Shown here piece after piece: positions 10,883 to 22,852 of a stretch of DNA of 64,000 nucleotides. Numbering within the stretch: position 1 is the first letter of the stretch; each line of letters opens with the position of its first letter. The position numbers and the translations under genes are program-made. Source of the DNA: Palaemon carinicauda. Its lineage: Eukaryota > Arthropoda > Malacostraca > Decapoda > Palaemonidae. The DNA lies in the NCBI RefSeq assembly GCF_036898095.1, contig NC_090735.1, forward strand, positions 215,369 through 279,368, read 5' to 3'. The notes under the pieces were generated by a model. That model saw only the letters and a program-made list of their open reading frames with translations. It did no database searches and had not been told where the DNA came from.

Positions 10883-12317
10883 ATGATGGATTTGACCGAC
10901 CAGGATAACGACTTTTTGACTATGGCCTCGGATATTGAGTGTAACAGAGAAATGGATGACGACTGGACTAAAATAGAAAGTAGAAATTCTAGAAGAAGGA
11001 AAAGGGAACAAGAGAAAAGTGATAGTTTGGAGGGAGAAATTGAATACCATATTAGCAGTACAATTGGTCGAGTGGACAAAAAAAGCCTGACAACTACAAG
11101 GGATGTTCCTCTTACAAAATTAACAGCAAAAAGTAGCCCAGAAAAACATGTAACAAATCAGTTAGATCAAGATAGGAAAACTAATAGGTTAGAACATATA
11201 GTAAAAGGTAAGGTAATAATCATGCAATTTTTAGACACAGAAGGAAAATCAGTGAGACTACTTCGGAACCCTATTAAGGTGGAGAGATATTTAAGGCAGT
11301 CGCCGTCTGCACAGAAAAAAAAACGTGGTGGACTATAAAACCAATGAAACTAAAAAACATCTAGTAGCAGTTTTTAATGAAAAGAAAGACATAGATGATT
11401 TATTGACTAAAAACTTTTGGTCCTCAAGAAGACACATAATCAGGTAAAATGTCGACAACCAATAGGAGATACTAGGAAAGTAGGGGTACTAGGACTAATC
11501 TATGAGGAAATAGAAGAAGAGGAAATTAAGGAATATTTGTAAAATCAGGATATTAAGGTTAGCAAAATAGATAGGATGTGGAAAGGTAAGAGAGAGGATA
11601 GAGTAAAAGCTAAATGTGTAAAGATTACATTTGAGGGAAATGTGATGCCAGAAAAAATAAACTTTGGAAACAGAATACTGGAAGTTAGGCCGTTTATACC
11701 AAAGATCATTCGGTGTTTCAAATGTCAGAGGTTTGGTCACCATCAAGACGACTGTAAATTAAAAATAAACATATGTGTAAAATGTGGGAGAGACCATATG
11801 GCCAAAGAGTGCAGTAAAGACCTAAACAAGGATCAATTCTAGTGCACAAATTGCTCGGGGAAGCATGTCGCTAGTTATAGGGGTTGTGAAGTAGCTACAG
11901 AAGCCCAAAGAATACAGATAGTTAAAACATTGGAAAGTGTACCTTATGACCAAGCTAGTCAAATATAATCAGTGGAAGAGGGAAAATGTAAGGGGTCATG
12001 AAGAATATGGCCAGGTAAGTAATAAAACAACAGAAACAGGCACGAAGGGTAACATGTTAGGTTCAAATCTTAGTACTAAACAAATAAGAGACGAAACTTT
12101 CAAGAGAACTTATGCTGAAATTGTGAAAAGGCAGAAAATAAAAACGAATGATAAAAGCTGTCAAACTGAAGGGAAGGAAACTGAACACAAAGAAAGTTCT
12201 AAAACTGAAAACAAAATGGACTCGGAAATAATAATAAAATTTTGCAGATTCAGTTGTGTTGTACAAAGAATTTTAGCCAATAAAGAAACTTCTGAGTCAT
12301 TCAATATTAATGGATGA
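10883..12317 (+). pseudogene. LINE ORF1 (gag-like, zinc knuckles), broken
   Basis: Fragments in shifting frames: 10883-11338 (charged N-terminus), 11576-11842, and 11937-12317. The middle part has two zinc knuckles, CFKCQRFGHHQDDC (C-X2-C-X4-H-X4-C) and CVKCGRDHMAKEC. A TAG at 11840-11842 separates them from a third, CTNCSGKHV. The zinc knuckles indicate RNA binding in a ribonucleoprotein particle. Translation would stop at several points. Confidence 0.8.
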
Positions 12318-12439
12318 AAATGTTAGAAGGGAAATGCTAGTAACGTTTGGTGTAACTGTTGACGATGGGGAATTGGAGAATCTTAGAAAGGATTTAAGCG
12401 TAAGGGAAAAACCAAGAGCAAGTAAAAATGGATATTAAT

Positions 12440-15400
12440 ATGTCAAAATGATTTATAATTCAATGGAATGCGAGGGGTGTGTGTAACAATCTGTCGGAGT
12501 CAAACCTCATGTTTGCTGTGTATGTGAAACATTTTTGAAAGAAGATCAACAGGTAAAGTTTATAAACTATAGAGTTCTAAGGAAAGACAGAGTAGGTCAA
12601 AGAATGGAGGGGGGGGGGTAATGATTCTTATTAGACGTGACGTTTGTCATGTAGTGGGAAACACCACAGAATATCCAAATGGTTAATATTATGGAAGTTC
12701 AACACATCAAAGTCAAACTCAAGAGAGGTAATTTTGATATAATGAATGTGTATAACACTAGTGACAGGTTGACTAAAGAGGAATTTGTTTATTACAGAGA
12801 GAAACTTGGGAGAAATTTTATAGATGTAGGGGATTTTAACGCTCATCACTCCTTGTGGGAACCTGATATTGCCGAAAACAAAATCAACAACAGCGGGAAA
12901 AGGATGGTGGAAGTATTTAATGAACACGACAATTTAGTATTAATTACTCCACAGGGACTACCTACAAGACTGAATCCTATTACAGGGACATTTTCAACAA
13001 TAGATTTATGTTTCAGTTCATCCACAATTGCGAATCATTTTGATATAAAAGAGCTAGCTGAGAGGGGTAGTGATCACACACCAATCTTAATATATAGTGA
13101 CTTGGAAACTGAACAAACTGGGTTATGGAAAAGAAAGAGGTGGGTGTTGGAAGATGTTAAATGGCAAAAGTGGAATAATGATATTGACGCAATAGAAGTG
13201 GCAATCCCATTGGAACTGGATGGTGAAATACAAGATTTCAGCAATAGAATGATCAAATCTAGTGAAAAGAATATCAGACAAACTAATGACAAGGTAAGTA
13301 TTAAATATAACAAGCCATGGTGGAACGAGAAATGAAGTAAGGCAGTGGCAGAGAGGCGACGAGCAAGAAAGCTGTTCACCAAACACCCAACCACTTGCAA
13401 TAAAATCGACTTCCGCAAAAAAGAAGCAGTAGTGAAGAAATGTAATAAAGTTACAAAAAGAGTTTCTTGGGGTAATTACACAGGTAAAATGAATACAAAA
13501 TACACATTAGAAAGAAGTTTGGAACACTATTAATAGGATTAAGGGAATTCCAGTTAGAGATAACCATCCACTAACTCATGGGGAAAACAAATCGATTTTC
13601 GATCCGATAGAAAAGGCAGAATTGCTAGCAGAAGCCTTTGGGAAAAATTTGTGTTGCAATTGTTTTAGAGTCAGAGAGGGGAATGATTGAATGGGTTGAA
13701 ATAGCAAAACACAATAATGAATTTCAGGATTACAACAAATTACTCTCAATGGCCGAGCTAAAAGAGTGCATCAAAGAGTTGCCAAATGAAAGTGCAACAG
13801 GGTTAGACAAAATTCATAACAAATTCATCAAGAATATGTCAAAGGGGAAACGTGTTCAAGTATTGGGTTTTATTAATAAAAGCTGGAGAGTTACAAGTTG
13901 TCCTAAGATGTGGAAACAGAGTATGATCTGGCCGGTACTAACACCTGGAAAACCCGAGGAACTACCAGAATTAGAGACTAATCACATTGTTATCTTGCTT
14001 CGGCAAACTAATGGGAAGAATGATCCATAAACGCCTATACTGGGTGTTAAAAAATAACGAACAATTGGGAAGAAACCAAAGTGGATTCAGAAAACTAGGA
14101 GTACAACAGACCAGTTAGTTAGACTGGAGCATGAGGTAAGAGTTTCATTAATAAATCGTAAGGTAACAGTAGTTGTTTTCTTTGATCTACAGAGTGCCTA
14201 TGATACAATAAACCATACAGCTTTGATGTATACACTCACACGAAAGGTCACAGGGAGACTGTTAGCATGGCATGAGTGCTTTTTGAAAGATAGGGAATAT
14301 GTAGTAAATGTAGAAAATAAATATTCTAACCCTAGAAAAATTAGATCAGGGGTTCCTCAAGGCTCAGTCTTAAGTCCTACACTATTCAATATCATGATGA
14401 GTGGCATACCAAACGTAGAACCAGTCAAAAGTTCAGAATTTGCAGATGACACTTGCTTCTTTGTAACTGCAGATACAATTGAGATGGCTTGTCTGGAAAT
14501 TCAGGATTCGATTGACAGGTTTTACGAATGGACCCAGAAATGGGGGCTAAGGATAAATACAGGAAAGACGAAGGTAATGTATTTCACAAAAAAAAAAAAA
14601 TAGATATCTTACCTAAAATCAAAATTGACAACAATATAATTGAATGGGTATATAAATACAAGTATCTAGGATTGGTATGGGACAGTCCAAGCCTCACTTG
14701 GACACATCACATCAACCAGGTAAGAGCAATATGCTACCAGAGACTTAATTTATTGAAGGCGGTTTCCTCTTACACCTGGGGAGCAGATAGGAAAACTTTG
14801 CTGATTTTCTATAAGGCTTACATTTTGAGCAAAATTGAATATGGAATTGAAGTATAATCGTCAGCAGCTGGAAGTAACTTAGAAAAATTGGAAAAAAATA
14901 CAAAATATTGCTTTACGAATAGCACTTGGAGCCAAGAATACATCACCCATTGTATCACTTCAAGTTGAAAGTAACGTGACACCAGTAAGAAGAAAAATAC
15001 AATACAAAATGTTGTTTTATTATGTAAAATTAAAAGAGTTAAGTAAGAATCACCCAACTAGCCAGGAAGTTCTAAACGATAAAAGACTAGACGGTAGAGG
15101 ATGGAACTCGGGTTATTTTATAAAAACATTTATATTAAGGGTACAAGACATCATGCTTAGGTGGAAAGTGAAGTTAGGGATGCAACGGGAAGAAAGGGCA
15201 TTTCCCGTTGCAGCCCCCTGGCAATGTATTGGTAAGTATCTTGGTATTAACCCTATGGATAACATTGATCAGGAGGAACCAAATAACAAATTTATTCAAG
15301 AGTTCTGTAAAATGAAAGAGGAAAAGTATCTTAACCATTTAGACATATATACGGATGGGTCCAAAAAGAAATACATAGTGAGGAATGGTCTTGACTTTTA

Positions 15401-16225
15401 TTGTAGTTTTAGATTAAACCCAGCAATGTCTATTCTGGGTGGCGAATTATTTGCTATATGGGAAGCGCTGAAATGGACAGGGGCTAATTACAGGAGCAAA
15501 GAAACGGTAATATTCACAGATTCATTGTCCGTCATTTCAATGATAAATGATAAGTATACAAAAAGATTCAAAACATTAGTGCACAATATACAGGAGATGC
15601 TAATCGAAATGAATAGCAATTACAATTTTGTAAAACTGCAGCGGATTCCAAGCCCCAAAAGAATCCTGGGAAACGAGCTGCCAGATGTAACCACTTATAA
15701 ACAAGGGTTAAATAACCCATGTACTATCAACAACCGCTTGTCGATGACAGAGAAGAAAACAATATTACAGAGAAAAATGATAGAAACCTGGCAAATGGAG
15801 TGGGATGTTATATAATCAAGTAAGTGGCTCGGTACGTTTAAACCTATTATAGAAGATTGGGAGACAGCTTATTGTGGAAACAGGAAAATAGAAACCGTAA
15901 TGGGAAATTTGAGAATTGGACATGTTAGAGTAAATGCATATTTACATAGATTAAAGATGACAAATACACCTTTGTGTAGCACATGCAATGTAGTAAAGGA
16001 CATTTCACACGTAATGATCAATTGTAAGAAATATAATCTGCAAAGAAAGGATTTAGAAGTAAAATTAGCAGGACTCAAAATGAATTGCTTTATGAATAAT
16101 CAATTACGAAAACACTAAGAAAATGATATACTAGAAAGGATTAAAACTGCTTTTATAACATTTCTAACTAAAACTAATTTACTAAACATTACAATTAAAC
16201 ACATTAATTATCCAACAGAGGAATA
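12440..16225 (+). pseudogene. LINE ORF2 (APE-RT-RNase H), broken
   Basis: The endonuclease starts near 12462 with a QWNARG-like motif and continues with VGDFNAHHSLW (about 12829-12860) and GSDHTPI (about 13068). The reverse transcriptase shows SATGLDKI (about 13795), FFDLQSAYDTINH (about 14179), GVPQGSVLSP (about 14350) and FADD at 14439-14450. An A-run near 14588 shifts the frame. RNase H shows IYTDGSKK (about 15346), GGELFAIWEAL and IFTDSLSVI. The His of the usual SH/AH-G-N-E block reads SPKRILGNEL, so a catalytic-domain residue is lost. A C-terminal CSTCNVVKDISHVMINC motif is at about 15975. Frameshifts or stops lie near 13335, 13533, 14030, 14857 and 15815, and at 16118. Confidence 0.85.
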
Positions 16226-16373
16226 AGGATTAAATTTAGTCTCTAAACCCACATAAATGTTCTTTTGTAAAGAGACTACATTTAATGCAACGATTTTGCA
16301 ATAGACAAACCACAGGAGGTTGTTTTAAATATAAATCAATGTAAACGTATTTAAATGGAAATGGTTTTAATAA

Positions 16374-16575
<202 letters not shown>

Positions 16576-17330
16576 CACTATAAAAACAATATCGATGGAA
16601 GGGGGAGCATATGGATATTGTGGTATTAAGCCTCATGTGGGGGAGTGAACATATCATTCATAACATTCGGTGAAGGAGTTAATTTTTACTAACAGACTAA
16701 CACTAAAGTTTATCAACTGTATTGATCAGATCTAATATTTTATCTTGTATCATATTTACAGGGGAGTACATTGGCTCTAAGAAGTGGGCCAGATCTCCTA
16801 CTAAAATGGAAGAAGAAGAAGAAGAAGAAAAGTAATCTATACGAGGCCATTAACAGTCGCCAGTACGGGCCAGACTTCTAACCAGTCTCTGAACAACAAC
16901 AACAAAAAAAAAATATTATAAACAAGAGCAAACACAGATTTCTGTCCTCCGCCAAAGGTTAACCGAGTCGTCCATGACCTAAGATCTATTTGTGGTGAAA
17001 ATTTTGTGAAAATCCGTCGAGTAGTTTTGATGTAATCCTCTCCACAGACACACAGACAAATATAGATAAACCGACTCGATCTTATAACCACCTTGGCTGA
17101 GGTAACAAGACACTCCATGACTGTTTTACAAAAAGCCACGATTAGTGCAATATGAAAAACACATCCAAGATCACCTACGTCACCTGGAAACACAAACATG
17201 ATTTAACTTGGACAGGTATTTTAGAATTTGGTTCCTAATCTGTAATTTCAAATAAAGATGAACACTATAGTATGGTGTCACTGACGACATTCTACAGATG
17301 ATGTGGAACCAGTGCTTAGGTACGAACAGT

Positions 17331-17652
17331 TTAAAGGCTTAAAGGTTTAAAGGCCACTCATGAATGGCAAAGGCAAGGGATCATGACATTACCCTATTAA
17401 GCAGGACAATGCCCTAGAGACTGACCATATACACATATGATTAGCGCCCAAGAACCCTCTCCGTACAAGCTGGGACCTGGGAATGCCAAGCAATGGCTGC
17501 TGATGACTCAGTAGATAGACCTATAGGCTCCCTCAAACCCCCTTTCCTTAGCTCACATGGATGGTGAGGTTGCAGCGACCAAAGAAACTAAAAAGTTTGA
17601 GTGGGACTCGAACTCCAGTCTGGCAATCACCAAGCAAGGATGTCACATTATC
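17331..17652 (-). repeat. tRNA-derived SINE family S1
   Basis: Minus-strand reading has a tRNA-like head with a B-box-like GAGTTCGAGTCCC (plus strand GGGACTCGAACTCC near 17604), then the family body and the tail TTTAAACCTTTAAGCC. The equivalent copy in duplication B is at 42352-42685, so this insertion predates the duplication. Confidence 0.85.
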
Positions 17653-17805
17653 AAACACGAATATTAAATTCATTTGTTCAATTTAGATTAAAATTTTTAT
17701 TGTAATAACATCTAAACAAAAACTTTCAGGGCTAAACCTCAACAGCACCACTGCTCCTTTAAGACCACCCTTAATAAAGACCAAGTTATTCATGTTGTTG
17801 AAGAT

Positions 17806-18196
17806 TACCTTCGCCAACGAAGTTGAAAGGATGTTATGATTTATGCCCTGCTTGTGTGTTTGTTTGTGTATGTGTTTGTTTGTGAACAGCTTCCTAACTA
17901 CAATTTCAATCATAGAGTAATGAAACTTTCAGGGATTAAATGTTATGTGAAAAACAGAAAATTATTAAATTCTGGTAGGTCAAGGTCAAAGGTTAAGGTC
18001 AAGCAAAATGTTCAATTCACATAGTCAGCCACGAGTTTGGACATCGCTGTCACAGAGACTTCAAACTTGGTTCATATTTGAGTGTATGAAAATCCACGGC
18101 AATTAATACATGTTAAGGTTAAAGGTCAAGGTCAAGCAAAAGGTCTAGAAATAAGCTGCCAGGCGGAGGTCTGCGCTCTACTGAGTGCCCCTCTAG
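17806..18196 (+). repeat. GGTCA-rich element M1, near full length
   Basis: Begins TTACCTTCGCCAACGAAGTT and ends GCGGAGGTCTGCGCTCTACT then GAGTGCCCCTCTAGTT. It has AAGGTCAAAGGTTAAGGTCA in the middle and AAAGGTCAAGGTCAAGC near the end. The ends carry short inverted words (CTTCGCC / GGCGGAGG). No protein is encoded. Duplicated at 42818-43203. Confidence 0.85.
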
Positions 18197-18603
18197 TTGT
18201 AGATCAATTAAAACAACAAATTTCCTTACATACAAAACATCTTTATATCAAATAGCAAACATTTTTATGAACGCTACTATTTACCACAGCCACAAAATTG
18301 ACAAAGAATTAAACTAGTTTAAGGAGTAATTGAAATACACATAAAACTATAGTCACGCCTTCGATCCATATTGCTTAGTCCACAAAATATTAAAGACAAT
18401 ATTAAAGCCTTATGCAGTCATGTGGATCATTAACAACCACTATCATTTCATCAAAATGATATTGTCGCTGGATATGTCCACATTAGTAACAAAAATAATT
18501 CATGCAAAACGAATTCAACTTTTTACTTTTATACTAAACGAACTGTTAAGTGTGTTTATCACTATATAAGACTTCATATTTTTAGATTAAAATCTTATTC
18601 AAA
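18197..18603. other. Non-coding segment shared by both duplication copies
   Basis: AT-rich, no gene seen. Matches 43204-43615. Confidence 0.6.
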
Positions 18604-18851
18604 AACTAAAGGGGCTCTCAGTAGAGGGCAGACGTCCGCCACGGCAGCTTATTTCTTGACATTTTGATCGACCTCGACCTTTGACCTTTGACCTAGGACT
18701 TTCAAAATAGAACCACTCCCACGACTCAATATAACAAATAATCCCTGAAAGTTTCAATTGTGGCCAGGAAGCTGTTCATGAACATGCATACATACACACA
18801 CACAAACAGAGCGAAAACATAACCTCCTCCCATCTGCACTGGCGGAGGTAG
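18604..18851 (-). repeat. GGTCA-rich element M1, inverted relative to the previous copy
   Basis: Plus strand reads GGGCTCTCAGTAGAGGGCAG, then ACCTTTGACCTTTGACCTAG, then CTGGCGGAGGTA. It forms an inverted pair with 17806-18196. The same pair is present in copy B. Confidence 0.85.
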
Positions 18852-18892
18852 GAATTCACCTTTCAAGTGGGTCATTCCCGTCTTCGTAACGA

Positions 18893-18905
18893 AGAGCAAA
18901 TATGG
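18893..18905. repeat. Target-site duplication (3' side of the LINE)
   Basis: AGAGCAAATATGG, identical to 25489-25501. The unoccupied paralogous site at 43918-43930 has it once. Confidence 0.95.
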
Positions 18906-18922
18906 ATTGAATTGAATTGAAT
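18906..18922 (-). repeat. 3' pentamer tail of the LINE
   Basis: Three ATTCA-type units (plus strand ATTGAATTGAATTGAAT) between the target-site duplication and the 3' UTR. Simple-repeat tails rather than poly(A) are usual for I-like LINEs. Confidence 0.85.
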
Positions 18923-19132
18923 ATGGGATTTAGGCATTAAGCCAAGCACTGGGGCATCAAAGGCCATTCAGCTCTATATAACTAAAATCATTCAATCATA
19001 TCTGTACACTCACACCATTTAGTATCATTTTAACCTTTAATACAAATCGTAACACTTTCATACAATAAAATCTAGATGTGAAATAAATAGGGATTAAAAG
19101 GGTAAAATAAATAAATAAATTAATAAAATCAA

Positions 19133-22100
19133 TTATAGCTCGTAATATAACCCAATACTTTGTATAAATTTTCTCAAGTTCAGGGTATTACAGTTTTCCC
19201 CCAGTATATCTCTTAACGGTTTGTCCTGGAGTAAATGTGTCCTCCTCTGGAGATTAAAAACAGGACAATCGACTAAAATATGTTTAACATCCATTGTTAC
19301 TTGACAGGTATTACAAAGAGGGACCTGTCTCCCTTCCCCACTCTTCATTAAATAATTGTGCGTTGCATGTGTATGGCCAATACGCAGCCTAGTTATAACA
19401 ATGGTATCCCTTCTACTTGTAGAATTACAAGATGACCATTTATCCACCAATGGGTGGATTTGTTTCAATTTTGTATTGGTGGTCAGTTCAGACCATCGAG
19501 CTTGCCACTTATTTTTACAGTAAAGATGAATCTCACTTTTAAGATCTTTGTAAGGAATACTCAAGGGGGATGGATTACTTAGCCCTGAAGCTTCCTTTGC
19601 TGCCTTATCTACTTGTTCATTCCCATCCACCCCAACATGGGCAGGGACCCAACAGAAGTGAACACTGATACTCTTCCTAGATTGCAGAAGTACTAACCAG
19701 TCCTGCACCTCTTGTACTAGATGATGGCCTGGCATAATTTGTTTTAATAAGAGTAAAACACTATTGGAATCCGTAAAAATTGTATAAAAACTATTTTGGT
19801 TGCCATTTTTAAAAATATGTTGGACTGTGAGAATTATTGCGTACAGCTCAGCAGTAAAAATTGAACAAGAGTATGGGAGTTTCCTTCTAATAACAATATC
19901 CCCCACCACAGCTGCACTTCCAACTCCTGCAGCCGATTTGGAGCCATCTGTAAAAACATGTTTCCCATGATGTTGAGCAGCATGATTTAAAAACTCACTT
20001 TTCATTACCCTACTAGGTAAGGTATTTTTCCCTCCTGCCGTAAAACATACTTTAACAGGTGGATTACACCAAGGAGGAGACTTGGGATATCCTACCTCTG
20101 CTATATGTGCTGTTAACAAGCCTACTTCTCTAGCATCATTTTTCAGCTGTACTTCCAAAGGCTTAGGCACTCTAGATCTGTTAGGAGCCCGATCTAAAGG
20201 CGCCCTAACATATTTACAGTTAGGATTGTTTCTCACAGCAAGGGACCTAGCTAAAAACCCCAAACTCAACTCCTCTCTGCGAATGGAAAGGGGAGGTATG
20301 CCAGAATCAACATAGAGACTGTCAATGGGAGATGTTCTGTAAGCACCTGTGCAGATGCGAAGCCCAGCATTGTGAACAATATCAAGTTTTCCAAGTAAAG
20401 TCTTTGTAGCTGACCCATATATTTGGCATGCATAATCTAACTTGCTCAGACACAAAGATGTATAAATTCTAAGCAAAGTTGTTCTATCAGCACCCCAATC
20501 AAAATGCGATATCACTTTCAGAATGTTCAGAGACTTCTTAACCCTGATAGATAGGTCATTTATATGGGGACCAAATGTCATTTTCTTGTCGAAAATGACT
20601 CCAAGAAACTTGACACTATCCTCATATGGCAAAATACAATCATTTAAGAAAAGGGTGGGGATCTCTTCCCTTTTACGAGTACGAGTAAAGCGAATGGCTT
20701 TGGTCTTCTGAGGAGAAAACATGAATCCGCGAGAATTTGCCCATGCGGAAGCAGCATTTATTGCAATTTGAAGATTTTGGCATGCTTGTAGTGCAGATGA
20801 CCCACTACAATAAATTGCAAAGTCATCAACAAATAGTGATCCTTGTATGCCAGGAGGTATGTGACTGATGAGACTATTAATTGCAACAGCAAACAAGGTC
20901 ACACTCAATACGCTGCCTTGGGGGACACCTTCTTGCATGTAGGATGAAGATAGTTCTGACCCTACTCTCACTTTAATAGAGCGGTTTGATAAAAATTCTT
21001 CAATAAAAGAGAACATATGTCCTCCTATACCCCACGAGGCCAATTGCTTTAAAATACCACCCCTCCAGGTGGTGTCATATGCCTTTTCGAGGTCAAAAAA
21101 GACACCCACCACCTGGTTTTGGTTAGAAAAAGCATTTGAAATTTCCCTTGATAACATCAGCAAAGGGTCTAGAGTACTTCGGTTCTTCCTAAAACCAAAC
21201 TGTCTGTTAGATAAAAGATTTTTTGATTCTAGATACCACACAAGTCTGTTGTTGATCATTCTCTCAAATAGTTTGCATATGCAACTGGTCAAGGATATGG
21301 GCCTCTAACTAGATGGCAGTTCTGGGTCTTTACCAGACTTGTGGCCTGGAATTACAATTGAAGTATGCCAGGAATCAGGAGATGTATGGGAAGCCCATAG
21401 ACCATTAAAGGTTTCTAATAAAAATTCCTTGGTATCCACTGGAAGATGTGATATCATTTCATACCGGATGCCATCCTCACCTGGGGCAGTTAAAGAAGAG
21501 CTGGAGATAGCATTTTGCATCTCCTCCATACTAAAAGGCAGGTTAAAAGCTTCAGTATTTGAAGAAGCAGGAGGAACAACAGATGTTGATGCTCTAATTT
21601 GTTGAAATGCTGGGGAATAGTTGTCAGCACTTGATACATGAGCAAAGTGCTTAGCAAGAACCTCTGCTACATCTTTGGGGTCAGATATATATCTATTATT
21701 TTCCCTTAATATTGGTAGAGGCTTAGGGACGAATTTACCTCGAAGTTTTCTAATCTTGTCCCATATTTCCTTTGAAGGAGTTTTGGTATTAATATTAGAT
21801 ATATATTTCTTCCAAGATGCTCTCTTTGCTTTTTTAAAAATTCTTTTTTGTTTGGCACAGGCTCTGAGATATGCTATTCTATCTGCTAAATAGTTTGTCC
21901 TCAAGTATCTTCTGAAGCAAGTTCGGGCCACTTTTCTTGCGTTGGCACATTCTTTACTCCACCAAGGAACTACAGAGCGATGAGGTAAACCGCATGTTTT
22001 AGGTATAAACTTGCTAGCATTATCATCAATAATATTTTCAAGATGTTGATAGGCATGCACTGGAGATGTAAACTCATCATATTCTTTATCAGGGTGTGAA

Positions 22101-22852
22101 CACTTTTCATAAGCTGCCCAGTCTGCCTCATCTATCTTCCATTTTGGTGGACACTGAGAAGAAAGATTATGGACATAATTTAACATTATTGGCCAATGGT
22201 CACTGCCATGTAGGTGTTCATTTACTGACCAAAGGTAGTCCAATCGAATGGATGAGGAACAGATTGACAAATCAATGGCTGATGTAGAGTTGTGGAATAC
22301 ATCATACCTAGTTGGAGAACCATCATTCATTAGTATTACATCATTGTTGTCGATTAATTCTTCAACAAGATTACCCCATCTATTGCACACATTTCCACCC
22401 CATAAAGTATGCTTTGCATTAAAATCACCCATTAAAATAAAAGGGGCAGGAAGCTGATTGATCAAGTCTTGGAGGTCAGAAAGTCTAAGCCTTCTTGGAT
22501 TACCAGCATGATCTAAGAGGAAAAGTTCTAAGGATGGTTCAATATATAGCGAGCATAAAGTAATTTTTTTCCCGATATGAGTTCTAACTGCACATGCCTG
22601 TAGTGGTGTATTGAGTGGGATTGTTTCAAATTTTACAGATTTGTGAATAATAAAACCTGTACCACCTTGAGCTCTTGCAGCTTGCAAAGGAGGGGATCTA
22701 CAAAAATGATAATTGAGTCCAGGATTAAATGGTTTGTCACTGATCTTGGTTTCCTGTAGGCAAATTACCTTCGTGTCTGAGTCCCTGGTTAAAGTTTTTA
22801 TTTGCTCAATGCTAGTACTTAGACCTCTGCAATTCCACTGGATGATAGACAT
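19133..22852 (-). pseudogene. LINE ORF2: APE endonuclease, reverse transcriptase, RNase H; one in-frame TAG
   Basis: Start ATG at 22852 opens MSIIQWNCRGL, the usual APE beginning. The frame is 1,239 codons with a single TAG at 21305-21307 (codon 516). Endonuclease: N7, E34, GDFNAKH 142-148, AIDL 192-195, GSDHWPI 216-222. Reverse transcriptase: APGEDGI, RPISLTS straight after the TAG, FFDLEKAYD 585-593, GVPQGSVLS 642-650, FVDD 674-677 (a variant of YADD). RNase H: D969, E1002, D1028, H1072 and D1082 are all present. C-terminal C-X2-C-X7-H-X4-C lies at about 1180-1196. The codon before RPISL is usually Tyr in this family, so TAT/TAC to TAG is the simplest origin. The start overlaps the end of ORF1 by 34 nt in another frame, suggesting reinitiation or coupled translation. 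It would act in nicking genomic DNA and target-primed reverse transcription. Confidence 0.92.

Larger units (their letters stand above)
10883..16373 (+). mobile_element. Decayed non-LTR retrotransposon, I-group-like
   Basis: A gag-like ORF1 remnant (10883-12317) is followed by ORF2 remnants encoding APE endonuclease, reverse transcriptase, RNase H and a C-terminal CCHC motif (about 12440-16225). There is a short 3' UTR, an AATAAA near 16370, then an AT tract as tail. The gene order and the RNase H domain fit the I/Nimb-type LINE group. It carries a dozen or so stops and frameshifts, far more than the minus-strand element at 18.9-25.5 kb. The 5' end is unresolved. Confidence 0.85.
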
